Positions 40,310-48,565 of a DNA stretch of 50,501 bases are shown here, piece by piece. A program made the position numbers and the translations under genes. Numbering within the stretch: the first letter of the stretch is position 1; every line of letters starts with the position of its first letter. This stretch comes from SUG1106 sp051883095 (GTDB lineage Bacteria; Bacillota; Clostridia; Peptostreptococcales; Anaerovoracaceae), in NCBI GenBank assembly GCA_051883095.1, contig JBJETB010000054.1:1-50501 (forward strand), written 5' to 3'. The notes beneath the pieces were generated by a model. The model searched no databases. It saw only the letters and a program-made list of their open reading frames with translations, and was not told where the DNA came from.

Positions 40310-41519
40310 AATCTCTCCCGTTGACTCTGAAGGTAAAGTCAAGACCGGCATAATAATCCCCCAGCAGAAAACCTCCGCAGTACAGGTATTTCATATTTAT
40401 CTGAATTATGTCCATCATTCTGAGAATTCTTATTTCTTCGGGTACAATTTCAAAAAGAATTCTCAGGTAGTCCTCATATCCCATGCCCTCCATCTTTTCC
40501 GGTCTGATGTATCCTTTTCTTTCTGCTTCGCCCTCTTCTGATTCATCATCGCCAAAAAGCATCGAAAGCACATTTTCAAGAGACATTGCCCAGTTCTCGT
40601 CATATTTCATAAATCTCACAGGTTTTCTATCACATAGGATTTTTATATCGTTTTCTGCTTCGAGAAAGGCCCATGTCTCCATTATGAGAGCCTGTGTTAC
40701 TGCCGCTGCAGGGCCTGGTGTTGCGGCTTCAGCTGCAGCAGCTGCTGCCGCACGTTTTTCCTCACATGAATACAAATATATGAGGTTCATGCCGTTTCTG
40801 AGAACAAGCAGGTTATTTTCCACACTTTTTGCAGCCTTTTTGTCGTCCGCTTTTCCGCTTATTATGTATTCAAGCTCACAGTTAAAGAAAGTGTCGCCGA
40901 GTTCATCACCGCTGAAACGATGGCGAAAAAATCTGAAAGCATAAATATTCTGTGCCGTTTCCGAAAGTACTGAAGAAACAGGTTCACCATTTCTTATAAG
41001 GTCAACAAGTCCGGACACACCCGGCCCTCCTCGCCTGCCTCGTGACGGCAGGCTCTGAATTATTCTCTGACTGTTTATACATCTTGATATATTCTTATCT
41101 TCTGTCTCTTGTTCTTTTTTCAGAGGCTCAGGACCTGAGCCTGATACTGCGGCTTCTTTTATCTGATTCTTAAAAATCTCTTTTTCCGTGAGAGCCTTTC
41201 CATCAAGGCAGCATTCCGATCCGTCATAAGTGATATATTTCTTTTCGTCGAAGGTATATCCGGCATAGAAATCCAGCTTTTCCTCCACAAGAAATTCATT
41301 ACCATAAAATCCGAAAAGCCCATATCTGTCTTTCAATGTCCTGTCGTATTCTGCCAGGATGCTGCGGCCCCACAGTCTGCCGAAGTTCTCAGCCGTACTG
41401 CCTATGGCCTGCTGACCGGAGGCTCTGATTACAGCATATACCATAATCAGTACGGCGGAAAAAGCCAATGTTAGGAATATTATATATGAACCCTTTTTTC
41501 CTGTAATAATATCCTTCAT
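40287..41519 (-). CDS. TadG/DUF5702-like pilus-associated membrane protein
   Basis: This 410-residue protein has an N-terminal KKGSYIIFLTLAFSAVLIMVYAVI segment (a TadG-type anchor), then a large extracytoplasmic region with YDRTLKDRYGLFGFYG, which is typical of DUF5702 proteins encoded in clostridial Tad loci. An Ala-rich helix AAAAAAEAATPGPAAAVTQAL lies near residue 265. The role is inferred from family and position: a large minor pilin or envelope anchor. It overlaps the small TadE-like gene by 4 nt. Confidence 0.8.
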   Translation of the reverse strand: MKDIITGKKGSYIIFLTLAFSAVLIMVYAVIRASGQQAIGSTAENFGRLWGRSILAEYDRTLKDRYGLFGFYGNEFLVEEKLDFYAGYTFDEKKYITYDGSECCLDGKALTEKEIFKNQIKEAAVSGSGPEPLKKEQETEDKNISRCINSQRIIQSLPSRGRRGGPGVSGLVDLIRNGEPVSSVLSETAQNIYAFRFFRHRFSGDELGDTFFNCELEYIISGKADDKKAAKSVENNLLVLRNGMNLIYLYSCEEKRAAAAAAAEAATPGPAAAVTQALIMETWAFLEAENDIKILCDRKPVRFMKYDENWAMSLENVLSMLFGDDESEEGEAERKGYIRPEKMEGMGYEDYLRILFEIVPEEIRILRMMDIIQINMKYLYCGGFLLGDYYAGLDFTFRVNGRDYEFHEDY

Positions 41520-41722
41520 GAGATCTGCCCTGCAGCTTCCGTAAATCCGTCTCTTATCCTTATTACAGTCACCTCTCTTGTTTCATATATTTTATCTCTC
41601 AGAACCTCATTTGCTTCTATCTGATCATTCAGTTCATCATAGAAGCTCATCATCAGCCCGATAAGTGCTGTGATAATAAGGCATGTAACAGGCATAATCA
41701 GTGTAGCTTCAACTATCTTCAC
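41516..41722 (-). CDS. Small TadE-like pseudopilin
   Basis: This 68-residue protein has a short N-terminus with Glu5, a hydrophobic helix ATLIMPVTCLIITALIGLMM and a charged helical tail. Size and context suit a truncated TadE/TadF-type minor pilin. It starts with ATG 22 nt after the Flp pilin gene and overlaps the TadG-like gene by 4 nt. Confidence 0.75.
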   Translation of the reverse strand: MKIVEATLIMPVTCLIITALIGLMMSFYDELNDQIEANEVLRDKIYETREVTVIRIRDGFTEAAGQIS

Positions 41723-41744
41723 TTTCTGAACCCCCGATGCTCGT

Positions 41745-41918
41745 CTAGAATTTTGCAGTACTCAGCGAACTGAAGGTATCGTTGACAAAATCCGTTATCT
41801 GCGTTTTAAAAATCAGTCCAAGAGTTACAGCGATAGCCACCAGGATGGCGACCTGCACCATTTCCATGCCCCTTTTGCTCCTCAGCAGAGGCTGTGCTTT
41901 TCTTTTTTTACATGACAT
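41745..41918 (-). CDS. Flp-type IVb pilin subunit (57 aa)
   Basis: This is a short gene, easily missed. It runs from ATG at 41918 after a strong AAAGGAGG site to TAG at 41745. The 57 residues begin with a basic leader (SCKKRKAQPLLRSKRG), then MEMVQVAILVAIAVTLGLIF, where G then M-E-M fits prepilin cleavage with Glu at position 2-3, and end in a short polar tail. This is the layout of Flp1-like major pilins. It lies between TadC and the TadE-like genes, exactly where the pilin is expected. Confidence 0.88.
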   Translation of the reverse strand: MSCKKRKAQPLLRSKRGMEMVQVAILVAIAVTLGLIFKTQITDFVNDTFSSLSTAKF

Positions 41919-41942
41919 AGTAACCTCCTTTTATTTTCTGTT

Positions 41943-42437
41943 TTATCTTATCTGCATCATTGCAGGGGCTGCCGTAATTATAATCAGCGCCATGAGCATT
42001 ATTCCCAGTGGAAAGCTCATCCTGCTTTCCGCCAGACGTATTTTTTCTGTGGCAGCACGTTTTCTCTCTGCCCATAAAGCTTCACTCTGTTCCGCAAGCT
42101 TCTCCCAGAGATCAGTGCCCCGCTCTCTGTTTTCCATAAGAAGACTGGCCGCTCTTGTAAGCTCTTTCACTCCGGAAAACCTGCTGAACCTGTAGAAGCC
42201 CACTATCACGCTTTCTCCGTTTCTCCTGCCTGCTTCAATGATCCCGCTGATTTCTCTTGTAAAATAGTTCTGTCTTTCTTCAGGCAGCGTTCTGTATCCC
42301 TCGCCTATTTTTACAAAGGCTTCCTGTGCCGTAACACCGCTGTTCATCAGGAGCAGCAGCTGATTTATAAATCCGGGCATGGTCATTATGATATCCTCCC
42401 GGTTCTTTTCCATGACTTTTTTCACTTTAGATTTCAA
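41943..42437 (-). CDS. tadC: TadC-like type II/IV secretion platform protein (short)
   Basis: This 164-residue inner-membrane protein has a type II secretion F domain: MPGFINQLLLLMNSGVTAQEAF, GRRNGESVIVGF and ENRERGTDLWEKLAEQSE, then a C-terminal helix pair. TadC forms the platform with TadB. It is about half the length of many TadC proteins, mainly because the N-terminal membrane part is missing. It overlaps tadB by 11 nt. Confidence 0.88.
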   Translation of the reverse strand: MKSKVKKVMEKNREDIIMTMPGFINQLLLLMNSGVTAQEAFVKIGEGYRTLPEERQNYFTREISGIIEAGRRNGESVIVGFYRFSRFSGVKELTRAASLLMENRERGTDLWEKLAEQSEALWAERKRAATEKIRLAESRMSFPLGIMLMALIIITAAPAMMQIR

Positions 42438-43173
42438 TTCTGTTTATCCTTTCCATCATAAGAAGTGAGGCTCCCATAAGACCAAGGGCAAAGGTGGTAA
42501 TCATCCGTCCTTCACCGGTTGAAGTCATAGGTTCCAGATAATCCGGTGACATGATTCTTAGCAGCAGGACTACCGCAAAAGGTGCCAGTGCCACGATTCT
42601 GGACTCGAAGACTTTCTGTGCCATCATGGTTTTAAGTTCCCTTTCCAGAGTTATCTTGTCTCCTATTATTGAAGTTGCCCTGCTGATAGCCAGGGGAAGA
42701 TTTCCTCCCGAATATCGGCAGCTTCCGTAAACATTTACAAAATCTGAAATATCCTCAAGACCGCTGCGCTGTGCGAAATCACGAAGCACATCCACATCCT
42801 TTTCTCCGCCTTCTCTTATGCGTCCGTTCATATACTTCAATTCCTGCATTATGTAATCAGTCTCATCGTAGGTAGCTTTCCAGAAATCCACTGACTCCTC
42901 CATGGCTCCTGCCACAGTGCGTCCCGACGAAACTGACGATGATATTGAATAAAGGAGGTCTCTGAACTGTATCAGAAGCTGCTCTTTTTTCTTTTCTCTC
43001 TGTGCCTGCCTGTATCTTGGAAAAAACATACCGCAGCAGGCTGACAGCAGAATTCCGGCCAATATGCTGTCGTAAAACAGTATCCCCGTAATCATTCCCA
43101 AGGTCAGAACACCCAGAGCAAATTTTAATTTTTCATCAGCTGATAAATCCATGCTGTCGTAATATATGGGCAT
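42427..43173 (-). CDS. tadB: TadB-like type II/IV secretion platform protein
   Basis: This 248-residue inner-membrane protein has two N-terminal helices (about 15-50), a type II secretion F domain with FRDLLYSISSSVSSGRTVAGAMEE and SRATSIIGDKITLERELKTMMAQKVFESRIV (quoted as patterns SSVSSGRT and FESRI), and two C-terminal helices. It works with TadC and the ATPase. It starts at ATG after AAAGGAG inside the 3' end of cpaF (38-nt overlap). Confidence 0.92.
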   Translation of the reverse strand: MPIYYDSMDLSADEKLKFALGVLTLGMITGILFYDSILAGILLSACCGMFFPRYRQAQREKKKEQLLIQFRDLLYSISSSVSSGRTVAGAMEESVDFWKATYDETDYIMQELKYMNGRIREGGEKDVDVLRDFAQRSGLEDISDFVNVYGSCRYSGGNLPLAISRATSIIGDKITLERELKTMMAQKVFESRIVALAPFAVVLLLRIMSPDYLEPMTSTGEGRMITTFALGLMGASLLMMERINRIEI

Positions 43174-44389
43174 GCTTTTCTCCTTTCAGATACAGCTTTC
43201 TGCTGTTTTTCATGACACTTCCTGTTGAAGTCAGCCTGCCGGAATCAGCTGACATGAGTCTGTTAAGAATGAACCGGCCCTTTTCGAAACCTGCCAGCTC
43301 GGTGATTTCGGTAATCCGCCGTCTGCCTTCTATTTTTTCTATATGTACCATTATGTCTATGCCTTCGGCTATCTGCGACCTTATAGCATCCATATCCATG
43401 GAAACGGCCATAAGGTACATGGCCTCAAGTCTTCTGAGCATTCCTTCCACCGAATTGCCGTGACCTGTGCTCATGCTTCCTGAGTGTCCTGTGTTCATGG
43501 CCTGCAGCATGTCTGCAGTCTCCGCGCCTCTCACCTCTCCGACGATTATCCTGTCCGGCCGCATACGGAGGCTTGTCTTTATAAGCTGTGACATGGTAAC
43601 CGCTCCTTTGCCGCTGATGCCGGCATTTCTACATTCCATGTGCACTATGTTTTCTATGGCGGAAAGCCTGAGTTCCATTGAGTCCTCCACCACTATGACA
43701 CGCTCTCCTGCAGGTATGGCTTCTGCAAGAGCATTGAGCAAGGTGGTCTTGCCTGATGATGTTCCTCCGCTGACAAAGATGTTATAGCCGCAGGCTACCA
43801 GCGTTTTAAGGAGCAGTGCTCCTTCTTCTGTAACTGTGCCGTTTTCCGTGAGTTTGTCCATATTCATATAGCTGTCGGAAAACTTCCGTATGGTAAGTAT
43901 GGGACCGTTTATGGCCACATTGCTGTATACGCTGTTGACCCGGCTTCCGTCTGCCAGTCTTGCGTCAGCGATGGGATTCATCTCGCTTATTTCTCTGTGC
44001 ACATCGCCGGCAATGTTTCTTATAATCTCCGAAAGTTCTTCCTCAGAATCGAAGGAAAAAGGCCATCTCTCAATTATTCCCTGTTTTTCCATGAAAATAT
44101 GTTCAGGCCCGTTTACCATGATTTCTGTCACCTGCCTGTCCTCCAGCAGAGGCTGAAGTATTCCCAGACGTCTTCTCGTCTTATAGAAAAGTTTTTTTAT
44201 AATTCTGTCACATGTTTCATCATCCATGCGTTCTGCTCCTTCATCGCCGAAGACAGTTTCAGTGATGATTTCCATGGCCATTCTGTCATCAAGGGCTGCC
44301 TCCGCTGCAAATCTTTCCCTTATCTGAAAAAGCTTGCGGGCGGCGAAGGCAGCCTCGAAGGAGGCGTCATTTTTTTCATTTTTTCTCAT
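43136..44389 (-). CDS. cpaF: Tad pilus assembly ATPase (CpaF/TadA)
   Basis: This 417-residue hexameric secretion ATPase powers pilus extension or retraction. It has Walker A SGGTSSGKTTLLN near residue 210, the Asp box with VVEDSMELRL, Walker B MRPDRIIVGEVRG and the His box with MNTGHSGSMSTGH. The N-terminal region (about 1-100) is the usual helical extension. It starts with ATG, 6 nt after the tadZ stop. It is the motor of the operon. Confidence 0.95.
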   Translation of the reverse strand: MRKNEKNDASFEAAFAARKLFQIRERFAAEAALDDRMAMEIITETVFGDEGAERMDDETCDRIIKKLFYKTRRRLGILQPLLEDRQVTEIMVNGPEHIFMEKQGIIERWPFSFDSEEELSEIIRNIAGDVHREISEMNPIADARLADGSRVNSVYSNVAINGPILTIRKFSDSYMNMDKLTENGTVTEEGALLLKTLVACGYNIFVSGGTSSGKTTLLNALAEAIPAGERVIVVEDSMELRLSAIENIVHMECRNAGISGKGAVTMSQLIKTSLRMRPDRIIVGEVRGAETADMLQAMNTGHSGSMSTGHGNSVEGMLRRLEAMYLMAVSMDMDAIRSQIAEGIDIMVHIEKIEGRRRITEITELAGFEKGRFILNRLMSADSGRLTSTGSVMKNSRKLYLKGEKHAHILRQHGFIS

Positions 44390-44395
44390 ACTTTG

Positions 44396-45346
44396 TCACC
44401 TGTTCCTTATATGTTCCGCCAGAGCCATAATTTCGTCGGCCGCTTTTCTCACAGCGGCGGCAAACATTCCGTCCATGGCGATTTCGATGTTTCCACTGCC
44501 GTTGTCGCTGTCTGCACTGCCTCGTCCTGTGAGTGTGCACAGACGAAAGCTCTCTGGATCCTCCGGCAGGCAGAAAAGTCTGCCTCGCCTGCCGGATGCC
44601 GCCGTTTTGTTGAGAAAAAATATTTTATTTCCGGCGGCATCAGGGGCGGCGGCCCCGGCTTCAAAATCCGCCGCCCTCAGATCGCCGCAGGCCGCCGTTT
44701 CGATGTATATGTGACAGTCGGCGGCGCGGCCTCTGCTTCCCAGGTCCAGTACGGCTGCTTCTACGGGATACAGGACTTCAAGCCTGTCGAGAAGCAGCCG
44801 GGGGTCGGCAGCGGACACCGCTGCCAGAGGTCCGTATCTGTCTCTGCATATGTATTTTGTAATGTCGGTTTCAATATTGTGTGTAAGCATATAATCCAGC
44901 TGACGAGATGGGAAAGTCCCGTTATTACCGCCGGTATTCTCCAGATATCTCATCCCGTCGGAATTTCGGTCGGCGAATATCAGTACTGTTTCTCCGTCCA
45001 TTCTGCCGGCGAGTATTCTTGCCAGTGTCACGGCAGCCGCCGTGGTTCCGCTGCCCCCGGCAGCGGAACCTGCGCCGATGATTACAGGCCCGGCATCGGC
45101 GGCGCAGCAGAGTCTCCGGCCCGTTTCTTCCGTGTATTGGGCTCTGAGAAGATTGAGGAGGGCGGAGGCGCTGCTGCAGGCGGCAGCTATCTGATCATCA
45201 ACCACAAAACACGGCTCATTATTATCACATACCTTTTCATCCACGGATGCACAATCAGTTATCCTGATTCTGTCTGTAAGCTGTACCAGCCTCCTTGCCA
45301 GATATTCTGCATGCTGGCGGCTGCTGAGGTTCAGCACAACATTCAT
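44396..45346 (-). CDS. CpaE/TadZ-like ParA-family protein, GC-rich
   Basis: This 316-residue protein is the first gene of the Tad operon. An N-terminal receiver-like part is followed by a MinD/ParA-like domain with a degenerate P-loop GAGSAAGGSGTT that lacks the usual lysines. TadZ/CpaE proteins place the pilus machine at a cell pole. ATG at 45346 has GGGGGG 4 nt before it; TTG at 45358 after AAGGAGG is the main alternative. The gene is much richer in GC than its neighbours (44 of 60 bases in 44641-44700). Confidence 0.82.
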   Translation of the reverse strand: MNVVLNLSSRQHAEYLARRLVQLTDRIRITDCASVDEKVCDNNEPCFVVDDQIAAACSSASALLNLLRAQYTEETGRRLCCAADAGPVIIGAGSAAGGSGTTAAAVTLARILAGRMDGETVLIFADRNSDGMRYLENTGGNNGTFPSRQLDYMLTHNIETDITKYICRDRYGPLAAVSAADPRLLLDRLEVLYPVEAAVLDLGSRGRAADCHIYIETAACGDLRAADFEAGAAAPDAAGNKIFFLNKTAASGRRGRLFCLPEDPESFRLCTLTGRGSADSDNGSGNIEIAMDGMFAAAVRKAADEIMALAEHIRNR

Positions 45347-45386
45347 GTATCCCCCCAAGTCTTCCTCCTTTCTTTTCATCTCTTGA

Positions 45387-45401
45387 AATTTTCTGAAAAA
45401 A
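45387..45401. promoter_or_regulatory. Candidate CodY box in the Tad operon leader
   Basis: AATTTTCTGAAAAAA matches AATTTTCWGAAAATT at 13 of 15 positions. It lies between the promoter and the first gene, where CodY could act as a roadblock. Confidence 0.55.
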
Positions 45402-45454
45402 TGTAAAATTATCAATGTTAATTATTTGTTGTAATTATTTTACTTTTTGATTAA

Positions 45455-45483
45455 ACAATACACTCATTTACACTATTTGTCAA
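45455..45483 (-). promoter_or_regulatory. Promoter of the Tad pilus operon
   Basis: TTGACA (45478-45483), 17 nt, TATTGT (45455-45460) on the minus strand. The leader to tadZ is about 100 nt. Confidence 0.8.
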
Positions 45484-45551
45484 GCACTTTTTTACATAAA
45501 AAAACTCGTCCACCCGTAAAGCAACAATGTCATTAAGTAAGCAGATTGCTT

Positions 45552-45594
45552 AAAAAAAAGACCCTGAGAAGCAGAACTTTCCTCAAGGTCTTTT
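45552..45594 (-). terminator. Intrinsic terminator of the 270-aa gene
   Basis: AAGACCTTGAG pairs with CTCAGGGTCTT (one G-U pair), then a run of T on the minus strand. The stem also has an A-run on the other side, so weak function in both directions is possible. Confidence 0.9.
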
Positions 45595-45646
45595 GTATAA
45601 ATATCTTGTATGCATCTCTTTTTTGGCTGCAACTGATGTCACGGAA

Positions 45647-46459
45647 TCAGTCCATAGGAACGATGGTGCCGTCTTTTTCCTTCCTGACTCTTTTTCCGTC
45701 CCGGTCCACCAGCTGTATTTCCAGCTCATCCTGGACAAACAGGTCAATGGCATTCAGCAGCGCCCTGGCCTCTTCCGACTGCTGCTTTCTGGCTGCATCC
45801 AGGCGTTCCAGCACTTCCAGCTGTTTTTTTGCAGCCGCCTTTGCTTCCGGTCCCTGCTTCAGCATAGCTTTCAGGGCGTAACGTGCTGTTGTGATCCAGT
45901 GTGACACAGGCTCATTTCCATAAAATGTCTCCCATTCCCAAATTCTTCTGCCGCAGAAAGAGCCCGGGATCTTAGTGTACCCACTGTTTGTATTAATCAC
46001 CTTCATATAGAAGGCTGCCTTTTCGTCTGCGGTGCGGCAGTAGGTGTCCACCTTATCCGTGAACATCAGATGACAGGCCACCGCGGTATTGGTGAACATA
46101 TACTTGCGGATGATCGCATCGCGTTCCTCCTGCGTCTGCGCCAGTGCAGCCAGAAAATATTCCTGGTTCCGGCAATCCCTGCCCTTCCCCTTTTTCAGCG
46201 CCTGCTCAACGGCCTCAGGCCGGCAGGCATTCCGAAGCAGGTCTGCCATGTGCCCATGGTTGATCTTATTCTCCATCGGTTCAATCATGTACAGAAATTT
46301 GGGATCCATGTATTCCGTAATGCCGCCCAGATACATATCCCACAAAATATAATAATCATCTTCTCCCAGCATACACGGCCATTTCTGCAGAACTTTTTCC
46401 TGCTTTTCAATGATCTGCATGATTCGCTCCTCCAGAGAGCTAGGTCCAAACAGTCCCAT
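45647..46459 (-). CDS. Unknown 270-residue protein
   Basis: I do not recognise this family. The 270 residues are mostly helical and charged, with no signal peptide or membrane segment. Several aromatic and cysteine residues stand out (WPCMLGEDDYYILWDMYLGG, CHLMFTDKVDTYC, FCGRRIWEWE), and a Lys/Ala/Glu-rich helix covers about 205-245. It starts at ATG after AAGGAGG, with a small hairpin in the leader, and ends at a strong terminator, so it is a single-gene unit. Codon choice looks a little more GC-rich than in adjacent genes, which may mean recent acquisition. Confidence 0.8.
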   Translation of the reverse strand: MGLFGPSSLEERIMQIIEKQEKVLQKWPCMLGEDDYYILWDMYLGGITEYMDPKFLYMIEPMENKINHGHMADLLRNACRPEAVEQALKKGKGRDCRNQEYFLAALAQTQEERDAIIRKYMFTNTAVACHLMFTDKVDTYCRTADEKAAFYMKVINTNSGYTKIPGSFCGRRIWEWETFYGNEPVSHWITTARYALKAMLKQGPEAKAAAKKQLEVLERLDAARKQQSEEARALLNAIDLFVQDELEIQLVDRDGKRVRKEKDGTIVPMD

Positions 46460-46595
46460 AATGATATCCTCCTTGTTGTTTTACCTGGCTCTGTCACGAC
46501 AGCCAGATCTGAGTACGTTAATAAGTTTACCATGAAATATAAAATACAGCAACTGCGAATCTATCAATTTTTGCCGTGTGAGTTTATACACATCA

Positions 46596-47273
46596 TTATC
46601 CTATCATTTCTCTGAGCTTTCCCAACGCATCTGTCAGCGAACCCAGACTGTCTATAAGGCCCATATCCACCGCCTCAGGGCCGAAAAGCAGGGTTCCCAC
46701 ATCGTTGGCCATGTTATCCGTACAATTCATCTTTTCCTCGATTTCCGCCTTTGACGCATTGGAGTGCTCCACGATGAAGTCCACCACCCTTTCCTGAGTC
46801 TTCTTCATATATTCAAAAGTCGGCTCCGCAGTTATCAGAGTCCCGCTCGTTCTGATGGGATGAAGGGTCATGGTTGCTGTCTTCGCCACAAAGGAATAAT
46901 CCGCAGAAACCGCCAGCGGAATGCCTATACTGTGTCCTCCTCCCAGAACCAGTGATACTGTAGGCTTAGAGATGCCGGCCACCAGCTCTGACAGAGCCAG
47001 ACCTGCCTCCACATCTCCCCCTACAGTATTGAGCACCAGCAGAAGTCCTTTTATTTCCGGATTTTCCTCCACCGCAATGAGCTCAGGTATTAAATGCTCA
47101 TATTTAGTAGCCTTGGTGTCCTGAGGCAGCACCGAATGACCTTCAATGCTTCCGATTATGTTGATGTACTGCACATCGCTTTTGAAGTTGCTGCCGCTGG
47201 CCAAAAGCCCCAGCTCCTTTATAATATCCGCTGCCTCTCCCTGGCTCTTGTCCTTTTCTTTGTCATCGCTCAT
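46596..47273 (-). CDS. tepA: ClpP-like peptidase TepA (SppA/ClpP class)
   Basis: This 225-residue ClpP-fold serine peptidase is of the TepA/YmfB type. An N-terminal charged stretch is followed by the ClpP core with NTVGGDVEAGLALSEL, the nucleophile region GGGHSIGIPLAVSA, and TLHP, with the His of the catalytic pair. TepA was named for enhanced protein translocation in Bacillus; its exact substrate is unclear. ATG at 47273 follows AGGGG. In Bacillus it sits near the dipicolinate locus, where ymxH also lies, so the divergent pair here preserves part of that context. Confidence 0.9.
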   Translation of the reverse strand: MSDDKEKDKSQGEAADIIKELGLLASGSNFKSDVQYINIIGSIEGHSVLPQDTKATKYEHLIPELIAVEENPEIKGLLLVLNTVGGDVEAGLALSELVAGISKPTVSLVLGGGHSIGIPLAVSADYSFVAKTATMTLHPIRTSGTLITAEPTFEYMKKTQERVVDFIVEHSNASKAEIEEKMNCTDNMANDVGTLLFGPEAVDMGLIDSLGSLTDALGKLREMIG

Positions 47274-47341
47274 ATTATGAATCCCCTTTTCGTAAAAATA
47301 AATATAACCTTGTAATATTATGAGCAAAGGAGCTGATTATT

Positions 47342-47572
47342 ATGCTGTTGAGCGAAATCGGAGACAAGGAAATCATTGATATTTCAAAGGGCAGCATGCA
47401 CGGCAGGCTTTGGGATGCTGAAATGCTTTTTGATGAGACCACCGGTGTTATCCACTCTCTTTCCGTGCCTGATTTTCAGGGAGGTAAAAGTCGTTATAAA
47501 GAAGATTTGCAGCTTCCCTGGAGTTCGATTATAATAGTGGGAGAAGACACAATCATTTTTAAATCCAGATAG
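47342..47572 (+). CDS. ymxH: YlmC/YmxH family sporulation-associated protein
   Basis: This 76-residue protein has the PRC-barrel-like YlmC/YmxH pattern: LLSEIGDKEIIDISKGSMHGRLWDAEMLFD and then LQLPWSSIIIVGEDTIIF, quoted as its typical segments. Members are small, present in spore formers and expressed around sporulation. It starts at ATG after AAAGGAGCTG and is divergent from tepA, with a hydrolase gene directly downstream. Confidence 0.88.
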   Translation: MLLSEIGDKEIIDISKGSMHGRLWDAEMLFDETTGVIHSLSVPDFQGGKSRYKEDLQLPWSSIIIVGEDTIIFKSR

Positions 47573-47584
47573 GTGGAAAATCAC

Positions 47585-48538
47585 ATGATATTATCAGGAA
47601 AACACATTCATCGGGCGTTGTCATTTCTTCTGACCGTCACAATGATCGTCGGGCTCCTTGCCCTTTTATCAGGCTGCCACATACAGCCATCAGGTGAAAG
47701 CGGAGAAACAGATGGCGCACCGTATAAAACCGTAACAGAGGAGTTTTTCCTTGACCGGGGCGATGGCACATACACCCTGGCAGAAGCGGTATATCCAAAG
47801 GATTACGACGGTCCCATGCCGCTCATTGTCATTGCACACGGCTTCAAAGGTACACGAAACAGCGGCGGCGCCGAAGAACTTTCCCACAGACTTGCTGAAG
47901 CGGGATACGCTGCTGTACGCATGGACTTCGACCCTAACACCGCACCGAAAAAAGATGCCGATAAGACCAACCTCTACGACCTTAAGTCCATGGAGGCGGA
48001 TATGCTCCGTGCCATAAACTACATGATCGGCCATCACTCCATCGATACCGACCGACTGGGACTTTATGCCCGCAGCATGGGCGGCAGAGTTGCCATGACC
48101 ATGGCAAATGAAAACAGCGGCGGTTTTGATTTTAAGGCAATGGCTCTGGTGGCTCCTGCCGGAACTGACGATGCCATGGTTTATTACATGGGCGGCGATG
48201 AAAGCTGGGAAGAAATGAAAAAGACCGCCCAAATGGACTGTTTCATAGAGCATCAGGGCCAAAAGCTGACTCCTGAGTGGTTTGAAGAATTCGAGGATTA
48301 TAACCCGTGTGATTTTGGATATAAGTTCGGCGATAAGCCGGTACTTGTCATCTGCAACACACTGGACTATGTGGTAACTGACGAAACCAGCCGCAAATGT
48401 GCCGCTGCATATAAAAACAGCCGGGTAATCGAGGTCACCACCGACAATTACCACGGCTATGAAATGAGCTATGAAAACTCCGAATTAAAGGACTATCTTA
48501 TGTCCGAAATCACCGGCTTTTTCAAAGACAATCTTTAG
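47585..48538 (+). CDS. Alpha/beta-hydrolase lipoprotein
   Basis: This 317-residue predicted lipoprotein has a signal peptide with lipobox LLSGC (C31 from the chosen start). The mature part is an alpha/beta-hydrolase: HGFKGTRNSG oxyanion region, nucleophile elbow YARSMGGR (serine in AxSMG in place of GxSxG), a DYVV acid region and a C-terminal NYHGYE histidine. It probably cleaves an ester or peptide outside the cell. ATG at 47585 follows AGGTGG; GTG at 47573, directly after the ymxH stop, is the alternative. It is co-directional with ymxH and convergent with the Na/Pi gene. Confidence 0.85.
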   Translation: MILSGKHIHRALSFLLTVTMIVGLLALLSGCHIQPSGESGETDGAPYKTVTEEFFLDRGDGTYTLAEAVYPKDYDGPMPLIVIAHGFKGTRNSGGAEELSHRLAEAGYAAVRMDFDPNTAPKKDADKTNLYDLKSMEADMLRAINYMIGHHSIDTDRLGLYARSMGGRVAMTMANENSGGFDFKAMALVAPAGTDDAMVYYMGGDESWEEMKKTAQMDCFIEHQGQKLTPEWFEEFEDYNPCDFGYKFGDKPVLVICNTLDYVVTDETSRKCAAAYKNSRVIEVTTDNYHGYEMSYENSELKDYLMSEITGFFKDNL

Positions 48539-48565
48539 GAACGGCATTCCAGGCAGCCGCCCCCT

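Noticed and set aside
43997..45406. A 469-codon open frame on the plus strand across the start of cpaF and all of tadZ
   Set aside because: It is antisense to two genes with clear family motifs, and its length comes from the GC-rich stretch lacking stop codons. It has no ribosome site or recognisable domain.
47690..48454. A 254-codon minus-strand frame opposite the alpha/beta-hydrolase gene
   Set aside because: The plus-strand gene has a lipobox and a catalytic elbow; the antisense frame has no start signal or domain.
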